Of a DNA stretch of 64,000 bases, positions 41,473 to 49,973 are shown in pieces. The notes under the pieces were generated by a model that saw only the letters and a program-made list of their open reading frames with translations, ran no database searches and was not told where the DNA came from. The stretch covers positions 30,494-94,493 of the forward strand of contig JBBDXW010000056.1 in NCBI GenBank assembly GCA_040902105.1, written 5' to 3'. Position 1 is the first letter of the stretch, and each line of letters opens with the position of its first letter. The stretch is from IDS-8 sp040902105 (lineage in GTDB: Bacteria; Pseudomonadota; Gammaproteobacteria; Steroidobacterales; Woeseiaceae). A program made the position numbers and the translations under genes.

Positions 41473-43008
41473 TCAGCGCGATCCGGCCGAGCCGGCGGCA
41501 TTCCGGTGCGCCATCCCGGCCGGTTGCCCGCGCCGGGCGACCGTGGCGTCGTCCCATTGCGTTATTGCACTGCGGATGTGCTGCAACTCGCCACTGCGGC
41601 GTATGCGGATCTTGTCGTCCTCTACGGCGATCCCGAGGCGCTCGAACAGCGGCCTGGTGTCGGGGAACCCTGAGGTGTCTGCGTAGCGCCGGTAAAGCGG
41701 CATGAATACCGGGGCGCCGGTGAGCGTGTCGAGCGTCGCGAACAACTCGGGGCCGCTCCACGTTTGATCCGATGGCAGGCAACAGGCCTGCAGCTGCCCC
41801 ATGACGTCATCGAGAGTCATCTCGCCGCCGGAACGCTCGCGCAACGCGACGTCGGCCATCAAAGCGATGGCGGCGCCGCTCCAGTAGATTTTCATGCGGC
41901 CATTCCGCGTGTCGCCGGCTGTTGCTTCGTTCGGCGACAGTTCCGGACGCGATTGCCGTCCGCGTTCAAGGCCGTCGTACAGCTTTTGCCACGCGGTCTG
42001 CGGATCGTAGGTGCCGGAGCGCGCCAGCAGCACGTTCTGGTAATACTGCGCGAATCCTTCGGATATCCAGCGGTGCCGGGGCTCGACGTACGGCAGCATC
42101 AGGTGGCTGAACTCATGGGTAGCGGTCCAGTCGCCGAGGAAAGCTTCCAGCGGCTGACGCCGATCGACGAACAGCTCGATGGCCTCTCCGCCGTCGCGGA
42201 TGACCCGGCCGAAGGGCACTGCGCTCTCGCCGCGGCGGCCGTCGGCAACCGGAATGACGACGATCTGCGGCGAAGGATTGGGGAAACGGCCGTATGCAAG
42301 GCTGATGCCGGTTGCGGTTGTGCGCAGCCATTCCTTTATCGATGCGTCGTCCATTCCGCCCTGTGTGCGTTCGCTGCCCCGCAGCACGCTGACTCGCAGA
42401 GTGGCTCCCGGAACGTCGATTTCGCTGTACTCGAAGGTACCGAACACCGCCGGCGCACTCGAACTCTCCGGCGAATCGCCCAGCAGAAACGACTGCCGAT
42501 CTCGTTCGAGCCGCTGCCACGGAACCGCGACCTGCATCTCGCCCGGTAAATCGAACTCGATGCGGATTTCGGAGTCGCGTGTCAACCTGGGGCGCCATAA
42601 CCAGAGCGCCGGCGACACGACCACATTTTCCGGCGCCAGCGACTGGTTGTGGGGGACGCTCGCGGCAGCCGACGCGAGGTCCACGCTGTAATTCATGCAG
42701 TGAATGCCGCCTGCCGGAAGCATCATGCGCCGGTTGCGCAGCCGTATGGTGGAATTGTCGGAAGCATCGGAGGAAGCGTCATCGCAGTCGCGGACGTCGA
42801 GCAGAAACTGGCCGGCCTCGTTCGACTGCGCGGTAACGCTGTCGACCGGCGCGCTGAAGCGGGCTTCCACCCACATCCGGCTCATCCCTGCATCCACCGC
42901 AACCCGGTAGCGGTGCGGTGCGTCCGCATGCGCAAGCGACGGGACGCCCGACAGTACTCCGAGAGTCAGCAGGGTTGGAAGGACGGCAAAGAGACGGCTC
43001 GATCGCAT
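41473..43008 (-). CDS. Exported gluzincin-type metallopeptidase-like protein
   Basis: 511 residues from the ATG at 43008, which starts a signal peptide (LFAVLPTLLTLGVLSGVPSLAHA). The N-terminal half is beta-rich and unrecognised. Centrally it has TATHEFSHLMLPYV (HExxH) followed by RWISEGFAQYYQNVLL, where the downstream Glu completes a gluzincin (M1/M61-like) zinc site. Cys pairs occur in both halves. Likely a periplasmic or outer-membrane-associated peptidase; no lipobox. Confidence 0.75.
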   Translation of the reverse strand: MRSSRLFAVLPTLLTLGVLSGVPSLAHADAPHRYRVAVDAGMSRMWVEARFSAPVDSVTAQSNEAGQFLLDVRDCDDASSDASDNSTIRLRNRRMMLPAGGIHCMNYSVDLASAAASVPHNQSLAPENVVVSPALWLWRPRLTRDSEIRIEFDLPGEMQVAVPWQRLERDRQSFLLGDSPESSSAPAVFGTFEYSEIDVPGATLRVSVLRGSERTQGGMDDASIKEWLRTTATGISLAYGRFPNPSPQIVVIPVADGRRGESAVPFGRVIRDGGEAIELFVDRRQPLEAFLGDWTATHEFSHLMLPYVEPRHRWISEGFAQYYQNVLLARSGTYDPQTAWQKLYDGLERGRQSRPELSPNEATAGDTRNGRMKIYWSGAAIALMADVALRERSGGEMTLDDVMGQLQACCLPSDQTWSGPELFATLDTLTGAPVFMPLYRRYADTSGFPDTRPLFERLGIAVEDDKIRIRRSGELQHIRSAITQWDDATVARRGQPAGMAHRNAAGSAGSR

Positions 43009-43233
43009 ACGTATGAGATTATGCGTGACCCACGGAATCATGAAACAGTTCATGCGGCCCGGTGTGAATGCGCTCACATTCTGCCGGAAAAAGAGTGCGC
43101 CAGTGCAGATTTTGCAAACCATCACATGGGTGAATCCCGTACCCGTTTTGCCGCCGTTCAGGAAATTGCCGTAGAATACGACAAAAGGCCTTTTGCTTTA
43201 GTGCCGGTCGGTAGCAGATTGAAGGAGAAACCC

Positions 43234-43557
43234 TTGAGCAAGATCGCGAGACGTCATTTTATACAACTGTCGGCCGTCGCGGCCGCCGGCTGCTTTCTTC
43301 GCCCGGGAACCCCGGCGCACGCGCAGGACCTGGTACAGATCGCCGAGGACGACCCGGTTGCGCAATCGCTGAAATACACGCACGACGCCAGCACGGTGGA
43401 TCCTGCGACCAGAGCCAACCCGGCGGCAGAGCAGCATTGTGCAAATTGCGCGCTCTTGCAGGGAACAGAAGGCGAGCAATGGCGGCCCTGCCAGATTTTC
43501 CCCGGCAAACTCGTCAATGCCGACGGCTGGTGCTCGGTCTGGGCGCCGAAAGCCTGA
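43234..43557 (+). CDS. High-potential iron-sulfur protein (HiPIP), Tat-exported
   Basis: 107 residues from a TTG at 43234 with AAGGAG six bases upstream; the longer open frame has no better start. Twin-arginine signal ARRHFIQLSAVAAAGCF, then the HiPIP pattern with four cysteines: CANCALLQG, WRPCQIFPG and GWCSVWAP. HiPIPs are periplasmic one-electron carriers between cytochrome complexes and reaction centres or oxidases. Encoded just before an MBL-fold protein. Confidence 0.92.
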   Translation: MSKIARRHFIQLSAVAAAGCFLRPGTPAHAQDLVQIAEDDPVAQSLKYTHDASTVDPATRANPAAEQHCANCALLQGTEGEQWRPCQIFPGKLVNADGWCSVWAPKA

Positions 43558-43575
43558 GCGCGAATACGGCCTTTG

Positions 43576-44436
43576 GTGACGCCCGACGTCAAGCACTTCT
43601 ATCATCAGCCCACGGGAACGCTGTCCTACGTCGTCAGTGACCCAAAGACATCGATAGCGGCGGTCATCGACCCCGTACTCGGCTTTTCCGTCGTCTCCGG
43701 GCGCACCGATCGCGCGCCCGCACAGCAGATCGTCGAATGCATCCGGGCACAGGATCTCAAGCTCGAATGGATCCTCGAGACGCACGCGCACGCCGATCAC
43801 CTGAGCGCGGCGCAATCCATAAAAGCGCATCTCGGCGGCAAGGTCGCAATCGGTAACGGCATCCGCAAGGTACAGGCGACCTTCGGCGAGCTCTTCAATC
43901 TGAAAGCGCCCTTTGTTGCCGACGGGCGTCAGTTCGACCGCCTGTTTGCGGACGGCGAGTCCTTTGCGCTTGGCAGCATCGAATGCAAGGTCATGAACAC
44001 GCCGGGCCATACCAGCGACAGCGTGACCTACCTCATCGGTGATTGCGCCTTTGTCGGCGATAGCCTGTTCATGCCGGACTTCGGCACGGCCCGATGCGAC
44101 TTTCCCGGCGGCGACGCCGGGCATCTCTACGACTCGATTCAGAAACTGTATGCGCTCCCGGCGGAAACGCGGCTTTACATGGGCCACGACTATCCGCCCG
44201 AAGGGCGATCGCTGCGCTACGAGGTGTCCTTGGCCGAGCAGAAAGAATCGAACGTTCACGTGAGGAACGGAACGGCACGACAGGACTTCGTAGCGATGCG
44301 CGAAAAGCGTGATGCGACGCTGTCGTTGCCGGCTCTGATGCTGCCGGCGATTCAGATCAATATTCGCGCCGGTCATCTGCCGGAAAGCGAAGACAACCAG
44401 GTGTCCTATATCAGGATTCCGCTCGATACGCTCTGA
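43576..44436 (+). CDS. MBL-fold hydrolase, persulfide dioxygenase/Blh-like
   Basis: 286 residues from GTG 43576 (TTG 43573 adjacent). The family shows LSYVVSDPKTSIAAVIDPVL, metal motif ETHAHADHLSAAQSIK, NTPGHTSDSVTYLIGD, GDSLFMPDFGTARCDFPGG and LYMGHDYPPEGR. This is the arrangement of ETHE1/Blh-type proteins, which oxidise glutathione persulfide, usually with a single iron. With the SorAB-like pair at 4 kb it would fit sulfide detoxification, but the link is inference. Confidence 0.87.
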   Translation: MTPDVKHFYHQPTGTLSYVVSDPKTSIAAVIDPVLGFSVVSGRTDRAPAQQIVECIRAQDLKLEWILETHAHADHLSAAQSIKAHLGGKVAIGNGIRKVQATFGELFNLKAPFVADGRQFDRLFADGESFALGSIECKVMNTPGHTSDSVTYLIGDCAFVGDSLFMPDFGTARCDFPGGDAGHLYDSIQKLYALPAETRLYMGHDYPPEGRSLRYEVSLAEQKESNVHVRNGTARQDFVAMREKRDATLSLPALMLPAIQINIRAGHLPESEDNQVSYIRIPLDTL

Positions 44437-44474
44437 AGTAATCCGCCTCCATTTGTGTACAATGCCGCGCGCTG

Positions 44475-44542
44475 CCGTTGGAGCGCGCGAAAACGGGCGA
44501 TTCCCAGGTCGATCATTCGCCCGCTTTCGCGGGCTCCAACGG
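44475..44542. repeat. REP-like inverted pair, variant family
   Basis: CCGTTGGAGCGCGCGAAAAC... (44475-44500) and its inverted counterpart (44517-44542), 26-base arms with two mismatches and a 16-base spacer. The GCCCGC core and CTCC edge recall the 5819 family, but the outer bases are TTGGAG/CTCCAA. It lies in the leader of the aminotransferase gene, 33 bases before its start. Confidence 0.75.
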
Positions 44543-44574
44543 ACGGCAAGGCCGGCACCTTCAGGAGACAGCGA

Positions 44575-45759
44575 TTGTTTGAGAAACTGAAAGCACTTCC
44601 ACCCGATGCGATCCTGCGCCTGATTGCGGAGCACCAGAACGACCCGCGCGGGCGAAAAGTCGATCTGGGCGTCGGCGTCTATCGCGACGAGGACGGTCAC
44701 ACGCCGGTTCTCAACAGCGTCAAGAAAGCGGAAAAACGTCTGCTTGCCGCGCAGTCGACCAAGGTCTATCTCGGCTCGGGCGGCAATCCGGAATTCAACG
44801 ACGCGATGCAGACCCTGATGTTCGGCAGCGGGACGTCCGGCAACGACCGGGTGGTGACGCTGCAGGCGCCGGGTGGCTCGGGGTCGCTGCGAGTCGCGGC
44901 GGGACTGATCCTGCGCGCGAGACCGGACGCGTCGGTCTGGGTAAGCGATCCGACCTGGGCGAATCACGTGCCGCTGCTGGGCGGGGCGGGAGTCCGCCTC
45001 AAGACTTATCCTTACTACGATGTAAGCGGCAAGGCGATTCTCTTTGCGGAGATGCTGGAGGCGCTGAATGCAATGCCGGCCGGTGATATCGTCTTGCTGC
45101 ACGGCTGTTGCCACAACCCGACGGGCATGGATCTCGACGCGCAGCAGTGGCGGCAGGTCGCCGACGTTATCTCGTCGCGGCAACTCCTTCCTTTTGTCGA
45201 TATTGCCTACCAGGGATTTGCGGACGGACTCGAAGAAGATGCGTTTCCGCTGCGGCTCCTCTTCGAGCAGGTGCCTGAGATGATCGTGTCGAGTTCCTGC
45301 TCCAAGAACTTCGGCCTGTATCGGGACCGTGTCGGCAGCCTGTCGATCGTCGCTGCAGACGCAGCCGCCGCCGCCGTCGTAAGGAGCCAGGTATTCAATA
45401 TCGTGAGGACCATGTACTCGATGCCGCCGGATCACGGCGCCGCCGTGGTCGCGTCCATCCTCAGCGACGTGGAATTGCGCGCCGGATGGCTGACGGAACT
45501 GGTCGGCATGCGCAAGCGCCTCAAGGAGACGCGGGAATTGCTGGTCGCATCGCTTCGCGAACGGGCGCCGAGCCACGACTTTTCACATATCGAACGCGGC
45601 AAGGGCATGTTCTCGTTTCTCGGAGTGTCGAGCGAGCAGGTGCAGCGCCTGAAAAGCGAATTCGGCGTTTACATGGTCGACTCGAGCCGGATCAACGTCG
45701 CCGGCATTACACGGAACAATGTCGGGTACCTCGGTGAGTCGATAGCGGCGGTGCTTTAG
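44575..45759 (+). CDS. Aromatic/aspartate aminotransferase (class I, Iab type)
   Basis: 394 residues from a TTG at 44575 (MFEKLKALPPDAILRLIAE), with AGGAG eight bases upstream. PLP-binding features: VDLGVGVYRDEDGHTPVL, LHGCCHNPTGMD, VDIAYQGF and SSSCSKNFGLYRDRVG, with the Schiff-base lysine. Full-length AspC/TyrB-like. It probably transaminates aspartate or aromatic amino acids with 2-oxoglutarate; which one cannot be told. No operon partner; a long inverted repeat follows its stop. Confidence 0.93.
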   Translation: MFEKLKALPPDAILRLIAEHQNDPRGRKVDLGVGVYRDEDGHTPVLNSVKKAEKRLLAAQSTKVYLGSGGNPEFNDAMQTLMFGSGTSGNDRVVTLQAPGGSGSLRVAAGLILRARPDASVWVSDPTWANHVPLLGGAGVRLKTYPYYDVSGKAILFAEMLEALNAMPAGDIVLLHGCCHNPTGMDLDAQQWRQVADVISSRQLLPFVDIAYQGFADGLEEDAFPLRLLFEQVPEMIVSSSCSKNFGLYRDRVGSLSIVAADAAAAAVVRSQVFNIVRTMYSMPPDHGAAVVASILSDVELRAGWLTELVGMRKRLKETRELLVASLRERAPSHDFSHIERGKGMFSFLGVSSEQVQRLKSEFGVYMVDSSRINVAGITRNNVGYLGESIAAVL

Positions 45760-45760
45760 C

Positions 45761-45852
45761 CGGTGCCGGACTTGGATCTTTGGACATTTCGATGACAGGA
45801 ACCGCAGCTGAAATCGATTCGCGAAATGTCCAAAGATACAAGTCCGGCACCG
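45761..45852. repeat. 92-bp long-arm inverted repeat
   Basis: 31-base arms at 45761-45791 and 45822-45852 (CGGTGCCGGACTTGGATCTT... and its complement, one mismatch, G/A) enclose a 30-base loop. The element starts two bases after the aminotransferase stop and ends 33 bases before the convergent DUF192 stop. It may terminate both transcripts or be a miniature mobile element; no T-run follows. Confidence 0.9.
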
Positions 45853-45884
45853 TTAGCGCGGCACCGTTAACGGGCGATCCAGGA

Positions 45885-46397
45885 TCAGTCCCGCGGCAGA
45901 TAAACCATGCTGTCCGTATCGATCCCGAGCTTCGCGGCGATGCCGCCGTTCAGTTCCAGCACATAGGTGACAGGCTCGATCGATTTGATGGATTGCAACG
46001 ACAGTGGCTCCGTCATTGCCGCAATCGACGATACGGAACCGTCGCCGCGGATAAACAGTATGTCCAGCGGAATATAAGTGTTCTTCATCCACATCGAGTG
46101 CAGGTCGTCGTCGCGATAGACAAACAGCATCCCGGTGAACTGCGGCAGTCGCCGAACGTGCATTAGCCCGCGCCGCTGTTGCTCGGGCGTCAACGCGAGG
46201 TACACCTCGAATTCATAACACGCCGGACCGCTGGCCTCGATGACGATCGAATCGCTGCCGAACGCTGTTCCGAGCTCGTCGTCGCCCAGCGACCTGCCGC
46301 TCATGAAGAGCGCAATTGCCGCAACGAAAGCGATGCGGGCCGGCCGGGCTTTCACATTGTGAGGCTCATCAGGCTTCACTTCGCCGCCAGACTTCAC
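45885..46397 (-). CDS. Exported DUF192 protein
   Basis: 170 residues from a GTG overlapping the upstream lipoprotein stop (GTGA). After a hydrophobic leader (IAFVAAIALFMSG) comes a DUF192 domain: YEFEVYLALTPEQQRRGLMHVRRLP, MLFVYRDDDLHSMWMKNTYIPLDILFI, VLELNGGIAAKLGI. DUF192 proteins are small barrel-fold exported proteins without a set function. Confidence 0.88.
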   Translation of the reverse strand: MKSGGEVKPDEPHNVKARPARIAFVAAIALFMSGRSLGDDELGTAFGSDSIVIEASGPACYEFEVYLALTPEQQRRGLMHVRRLPQFTGMLFVYRDDDLHSMWMKNTYIPLDILFIRGDGSVSSIAAMTEPLSLQSIKSIEPVTYVLELNGGIAAKLGIDTDSMVYLPRD

Positions 46398-46981
46398 CTC
46401 GGGGTCCGCCAGCTCAACCGGCCTGCGAAGCGCAGATCCGTGAAGGTCACGCTGCTGTTGCCGTTCACTTCGGCGAGCGGCGACACACAGTACAACAGGC
46501 CCTTGATCCGATACTCCGGATCGGCGTAGGGACTCGCAGCCTCAACCGGGTCCTGTCTTTCGATATCGGCCCAGCAGGCCGGCGACTCCGGAGTGCTGAA
46601 AAACCGGCCGCCTTTCTCCTCGATCAGCGTCACTCCGGCGGGAAGCTCACGTGCGCGCGAGCCCTTTTCGAGGCCGGGCAAGGCAATGATGAATGCCAGT
46701 TGCAGCGTCTCGCCGTTCGACGTCGCCGGGCCGGCGAATCGGAGTCTTGCGCCGTTGCCATGGGGCCTCGGCATGCCGTCGCACTCGAGCGTGTCGTCGC
46801 GCCACTCCAGGCGTGCTTCGACGGCGCCAAACACGTCGGCGGTGAGCTCGCCATCGACGATGCAGTCAGCCGTCAAGGGCCCGGTTTGCGGCGCGTCGGG
46901 CTCACAGCTTGCCGCAAGTCCAGGCAGGATGAGGTATAAAGCGAGGCGCCGCAGGCTCCGCCCGCCAGGCCACGGCCGCAT
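46394..46981 (-). CDS. Lipoprotein of unknown function
   Basis: 195 residues from the ATG at 46981. Signal II-like leader (LRRLALYLILPGLAASC) puts the lipid-modified Cys at about residue 26. The mature part has C pairs (DCIVDGE...ECDGMPRPH; ACWAD...YCVSPL) and a VTFTDLRFAGRLSW end. No known family. Co-transcribed with DUF192. The longer frame to 47572 is unsupported. The intergenic 46982-47275 has a GGGGAATT near-repeat at about 47191-47211 and no gene. Confidence 0.65.
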   Translation of the reverse strand: MRPWPGGRSLRRLALYLILPGLAASCEPDAPQTGPLTADCIVDGELTADVFGAVEARLEWRDDTLECDGMPRPHGNGARLRFAGPATSNGETLQLAFIIALPGLEKGSRARELPAGVTLIEEKGGRFFSTPESPACWADIERQDPVEAASPYADPEYRIKGLLYCVSPLAEVNGNSSVTFTDLRFAGRLSWRTPR

Positions 46982-47275
46982 GATTTTTTGGAATTCCTGC
47001 AATGGACGTCGTTCCCTCTTGTCGTAACGGGAAGTCATTATTACCCGATAAGACAGCCATTGATGAGTCCGGATCGATTCGAAGTGACCAGCCGTCGCGG
47101 ATATCGGCGGCTGCCCGGACGGGCACTTTAACAGACCGTTGCATCGACCATTCGATAGACCACCGGCCGGGCGACCCTGGAGAATTTTCCGGGGAATTTC
47201 CTGGGGAATTGGTTGGCCTGTCACCGCTACATCTCTAGAATGGCACGCCATTTTGCCCGTCGGAGCGATCGATAC

Positions 47276-48244
47276 ATGAGCTTGATAGAAAAATTCCAAC
47301 AGCTCGAAGCACACGCGAGCCGCCTGATCATCGGTCAGGCGCACTTGGTCAACCGGATGCTGATCGCATTGTTGTGCGACGGGCACCTGCTCGTCGAGGG
47401 AGCTCCCGGGCTTGCGAAGACTCGCGCCATCAAAGTGCTGGCGGAAAGCATCGAAGGCGATTTCCATCGGCTGCAGTTCACGCCCGACCTGTTGCCGGCG
47501 GACCTGACCGGCACCGAAATCTATCGTCCCCAGGACGGAACGTTCGAGTTTCGCAGGGGACCGCTGTTTCACAATCTAATCCTGGCGGATGAGATCAATC
47601 GCGCGCCGGCCAAAGTGCAGTCGGCACTTCTCGAGGCGATGGAGGAGCGGCAGATCACCGTCGGTGAGAAAAGCTACACGCTTTCCGACCTGTTCATGGT
47701 CATGGCGACGCAAAATCCGATCGAGCAGGAGGGGACCTATCCGTTGCCGGAAGCGCAGCTCGACCGCTTTCTTTTGCACGTGAAGGTCGGCTACCCGACC
47801 CCTGAAGACGAGCGTCGCATCCTGGTGCTGAACCGCGAGGAGGCAAAGGCCGGCGAGCGCGACCCGTTCCAGCCGGAGGAACTGCTCGCGGAGTCGTCGG
47901 TCATGCAGGCAAGGCAGGCGATTCTGCGGCTGCACCTGGCGGACGAACTGGAGCAATACATCGTCAACCTCGTCGTCTCCACCCGCAACGCGGGCATCGT
48001 CGATTCGTCCCTTAGAGGGCAGATCATGTACGGCGCCAGTCCACGAGCCGGCATGGGCATCGATCGCACGGCGCGCGCTCACGCCTGGCTGAAAGGACGC
48101 GACTACGTAGGCCCGGAAGACATCCAGGCCGTCGCCGCGGACGTCCTGCGACACCGCCTGGTCCTGAGCTTCGAAGCCGAAGCCGACGGCGTCACCGCCG
48201 ATTCCATCATCGAGCGCCTGCTGGACGGCGTCGGTGTTCCGTAA
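47276..48244 (+). CDS. MoxR-family AAA+ ATPase
   Basis: 322 residues. Walker A LVEGAPGLAKTRA, Walker B LILADEINRAPAKVQSALLEAMEE, sensor ATQNPIEQEGTYPLPEAQLDRF, and the C-terminal lid RAHAWLKGRDYVGPEDIQAVA. MoxR ATPases act as chaperones for VWA-domain partners, which are encoded right after. GGAG is 10 bases before the ATG. A nested repeat of 191 bp separates it from the DUF58 gene. Confidence 0.95.
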   Translation: MSLIEKFQQLEAHASRLIIGQAHLVNRMLIALLCDGHLLVEGAPGLAKTRAIKVLAESIEGDFHRLQFTPDLLPADLTGTEIYRPQDGTFEFRRGPLFHNLILADEINRAPAKVQSALLEAMEERQITVGEKSYTLSDLFMVMATQNPIEQEGTYPLPEAQLDRFLLHVKVGYPTPEDERRILVLNREEAKAGERDPFQPEELLAESSVMQARQAILRLHLADELEQYIVNLVVSTRNAGIVDSSLRGQIMYGASPRAGMGIDRTARAHAWLKGRDYVGPEDIQAVAADVLRHRLVLSFEAEADGVTADSIIERLLDGVGVP

Positions 48245-48258
48245 CTGGCATAGTTGCA

Positions 48259-48449
48259 GCCCGCATTATTCATGAACACGACAACGTATCCGAGGTGCGC
48301 TGGTCGGTGGGGAGGGCTTTCAGGATCGTCAAAAACAGGGATGTTTTTGCGAAGCCCCCACGGATGGGTTCACGGCGGTCCTGAAAGCCCTCCCCACCGG
48401 CCAGCGCACCGCTTGCCACCGACGTCAAATGTTCATGAATAATGCGGGC
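48259..48449. repeat. Nested-hairpin repeat element, copy 1 (191 bp)
   Basis: Outer perfect inverted repeat of 19 bases (48259-48277 / 48431-48449, GTTCATGAATAATGCGGGC), inner 32-base arms (48294-48325 / 48379-48410, one mismatch) and a shared centre with CAAAAACAGGGATGTTTTTG. A second copy lies at 58220-58480. It interrupts the MoxR-DUF58 operon without disturbing reading frames. Confidence 0.9.
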
Positions 48450-48500
48450 GGTGCAGTAATGCGGCCATTCCCCGGTCAAACGGAACACAGGTACAAATAA

Positions 48501-49439
48501 GTGCGTCACGACAAACTTCAAGCGGATGCCTCCCCGGTACGCATCAGCCAGGCGGAACTGATCCGCCTGAGCGGTCCCGCTCGCGTGATTGCACTCGACG
48601 TGCTGCGGGTGAATTCACTGCAGACCGGCGCATACGTTTCGCATTTTCGCGGCCGCGGCATGGAGTTCGACGAATCGCGGCCGTACCAGGCGGGGGACGA
48701 CCCGCGCAATATCGACTGGCGCGTCACGGCACGCAGCACGACCGCGTATACCAAGTTGTTTCGCGAAGAACGCGAACGCCCGGTGCTGATCGTGGTCGAT
48801 TTGAGAAACAGCATGCATTTCGCGACCCGCGGTTGCTACAAGTCGGTCAACGCGAGCCGCGCCGCGGCGCTTCTGTCCTGGGCAGCGCACCATCGCGGCG
48901 ACAGGCTGGGCGGCCTCGTCTTCGGCGACACGACGCACCGGGAGGTCAAGCCGAGGCTCGGTCGACAGGCTGCATTGCGTTATGTCCATGAGCTTGTGGG
49001 TCACCCCGACTGGGCGGACCGAGCGTCGGCCGGGAACGGCGAACAGACGCTGACGCAGGCGATGGCGGCGCTCCGGCGGGTGTCTCGTCCCGGCAGCCAG
49101 GTTGTGGTCTTGAGTGATTTTGTCGATTTTTCGCGCGTGTCGCAGTCCTATCTCGCCGGCGTCGCGCGGCACAGCGAAGTAATGGCGGTATTCCTGAGCG
49201 ACCCGCTCGAACGCGAGCTGCCGCCGCCAGGCCGCTACCGACTGATCAGCGATTCAGGCGAGATGGCGATCGACACGCATGCGCGGGCTGCCCGGGCCGA
49301 CTATCAGCAGGCGTTTGCGGAACGACTCGCGCTGCTGGAAAATTTCTGCCAGCGCTACGGCGTGCACCTCATGCCGATGTCGACCGAGGACGACCCGGTG
49401 CACTGCTTGCAGCAGGCGCTGGGCAAGAGGGCACGTTAA
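48501..49439 (+). CDS. DUF58 domain protein (MoxR partner)
   Basis: 312 residues, starting at GTG 48501. The DUF58 signature GRGMEFDESRPYQAGDDPRNIDWRV is at about residue 52-76, followed by a VWA-like domain with LIVVDLRNSMHF, VVLSDFVDF and DPLERELPPPGRY. In this operon type it couples the MoxR ATPase with membrane Bat proteins. Confidence 0.93.
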   Translation: MRHDKLQADASPVRISQAELIRLSGPARVIALDVLRVNSLQTGAYVSHFRGRGMEFDESRPYQAGDDPRNIDWRVTARSTTAYTKLFREERERPVLIVVDLRNSMHFATRGCYKSVNASRAAALLSWAAHHRGDRLGGLVFGDTTHREVKPRLGRQAALRYVHELVGHPDWADRASAGNGEQTLTQAMAALRRVSRPGSQVVVLSDFVDFSRVSQSYLAGVARHSEVMAVFLSDPLERELPPPGRYRLISDSGEMAIDTHARAARADYQQAFAERLALLENFCQRYGVHLMPMSTEDDPVHCLQQALGKRAR

Positions 49440-49460
49440 GTCGGCCGAGGAAGAGTTTTG

Positions 49461-49973
49461 ATGGACCCCGAACAGATTCCGCTGAGAGATTTGCATCTGC
49501 CGGATGCGACAGGCTGGTGGCCCCTTGCCCCCGGCTGGTGGCTTTTGCTCGGCCTCGTTGCGCTCGGCATTCTGCTGCTGCTGCGAAAGGCATGGCTCAA
49601 GTGGCGTCAAGATGCGCCGCGGCGCTTCGCGCTGAAGGAACTCGCGCGGGTGCAAGCAGCCTATTATGCGGAGCGCGACCCGGTCACGCTCGGTCTCCGG
49701 CTCTCGCAGTTGTTGCGCCGCACCATGCTCGCCTATTCGCCGCGAAAACAGGTCGCCGGCCTGACCGGACGTGAGTGGCTCGAATGGCTCGATCGCGGCC
49801 TGGATGAAAAGCTCTTTTCCGAGGGACCTGGCCGCAGCTTGCAGGACCTGCCGTACCGGCGCGCCGATGCCGGTGCCGATTCGGCGCCACGCGACGTCGA
49901 CGCGGAGGGTCTCATCGACGCGGTACGGCGGCGGCTCAGGTCGCCCTTGTCGCCGCCTCGGGAGCCGGCCTGA
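49461..49973 (+). CDS. DUF4381 membrane protein
   Basis: 170 residues from the ATG at 49461 (AGGAAGAG upstream). One TM helix (GWWLLLGLVALGILLLLRKA) preceded by LRDLHLPDATGWWPLAPGWW, the DUF4381 hallmark. The cytosolic domain (RFALKELARVQAAYY, LSQLLRRTMLAY, GREWLEWLDRGL) is helical. Always found between DUF58 and BatA genes; probably a membrane adaptor. Confidence 0.92.
   Translation: MDPEQIPLRDLHLPDATGWWPLAPGWWLLLGLVALGILLLLRKAWLKWRQDAPRRFALKELARVQAAYYAERDPVTLGLRLSQLLRRTMLAYSPRKQVAGLTGREWLEWLDRGLDEKLFSEGPGRSLQDLPYRRADAGADSAPRDVDAEGLIDAVRRRLRSPLSPPREPA

Noticed and set aside
43198..45576. 792-codon minus-strand open frame
   Set aside because: Antisense to HiPIP, the MBL protein and the aminotransferase, all with intact motifs.
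47180..47215. GGGGAATT near-repeats before moxR as an operator
   Set aside because: Two imperfect units only, no dyad; could be chance.
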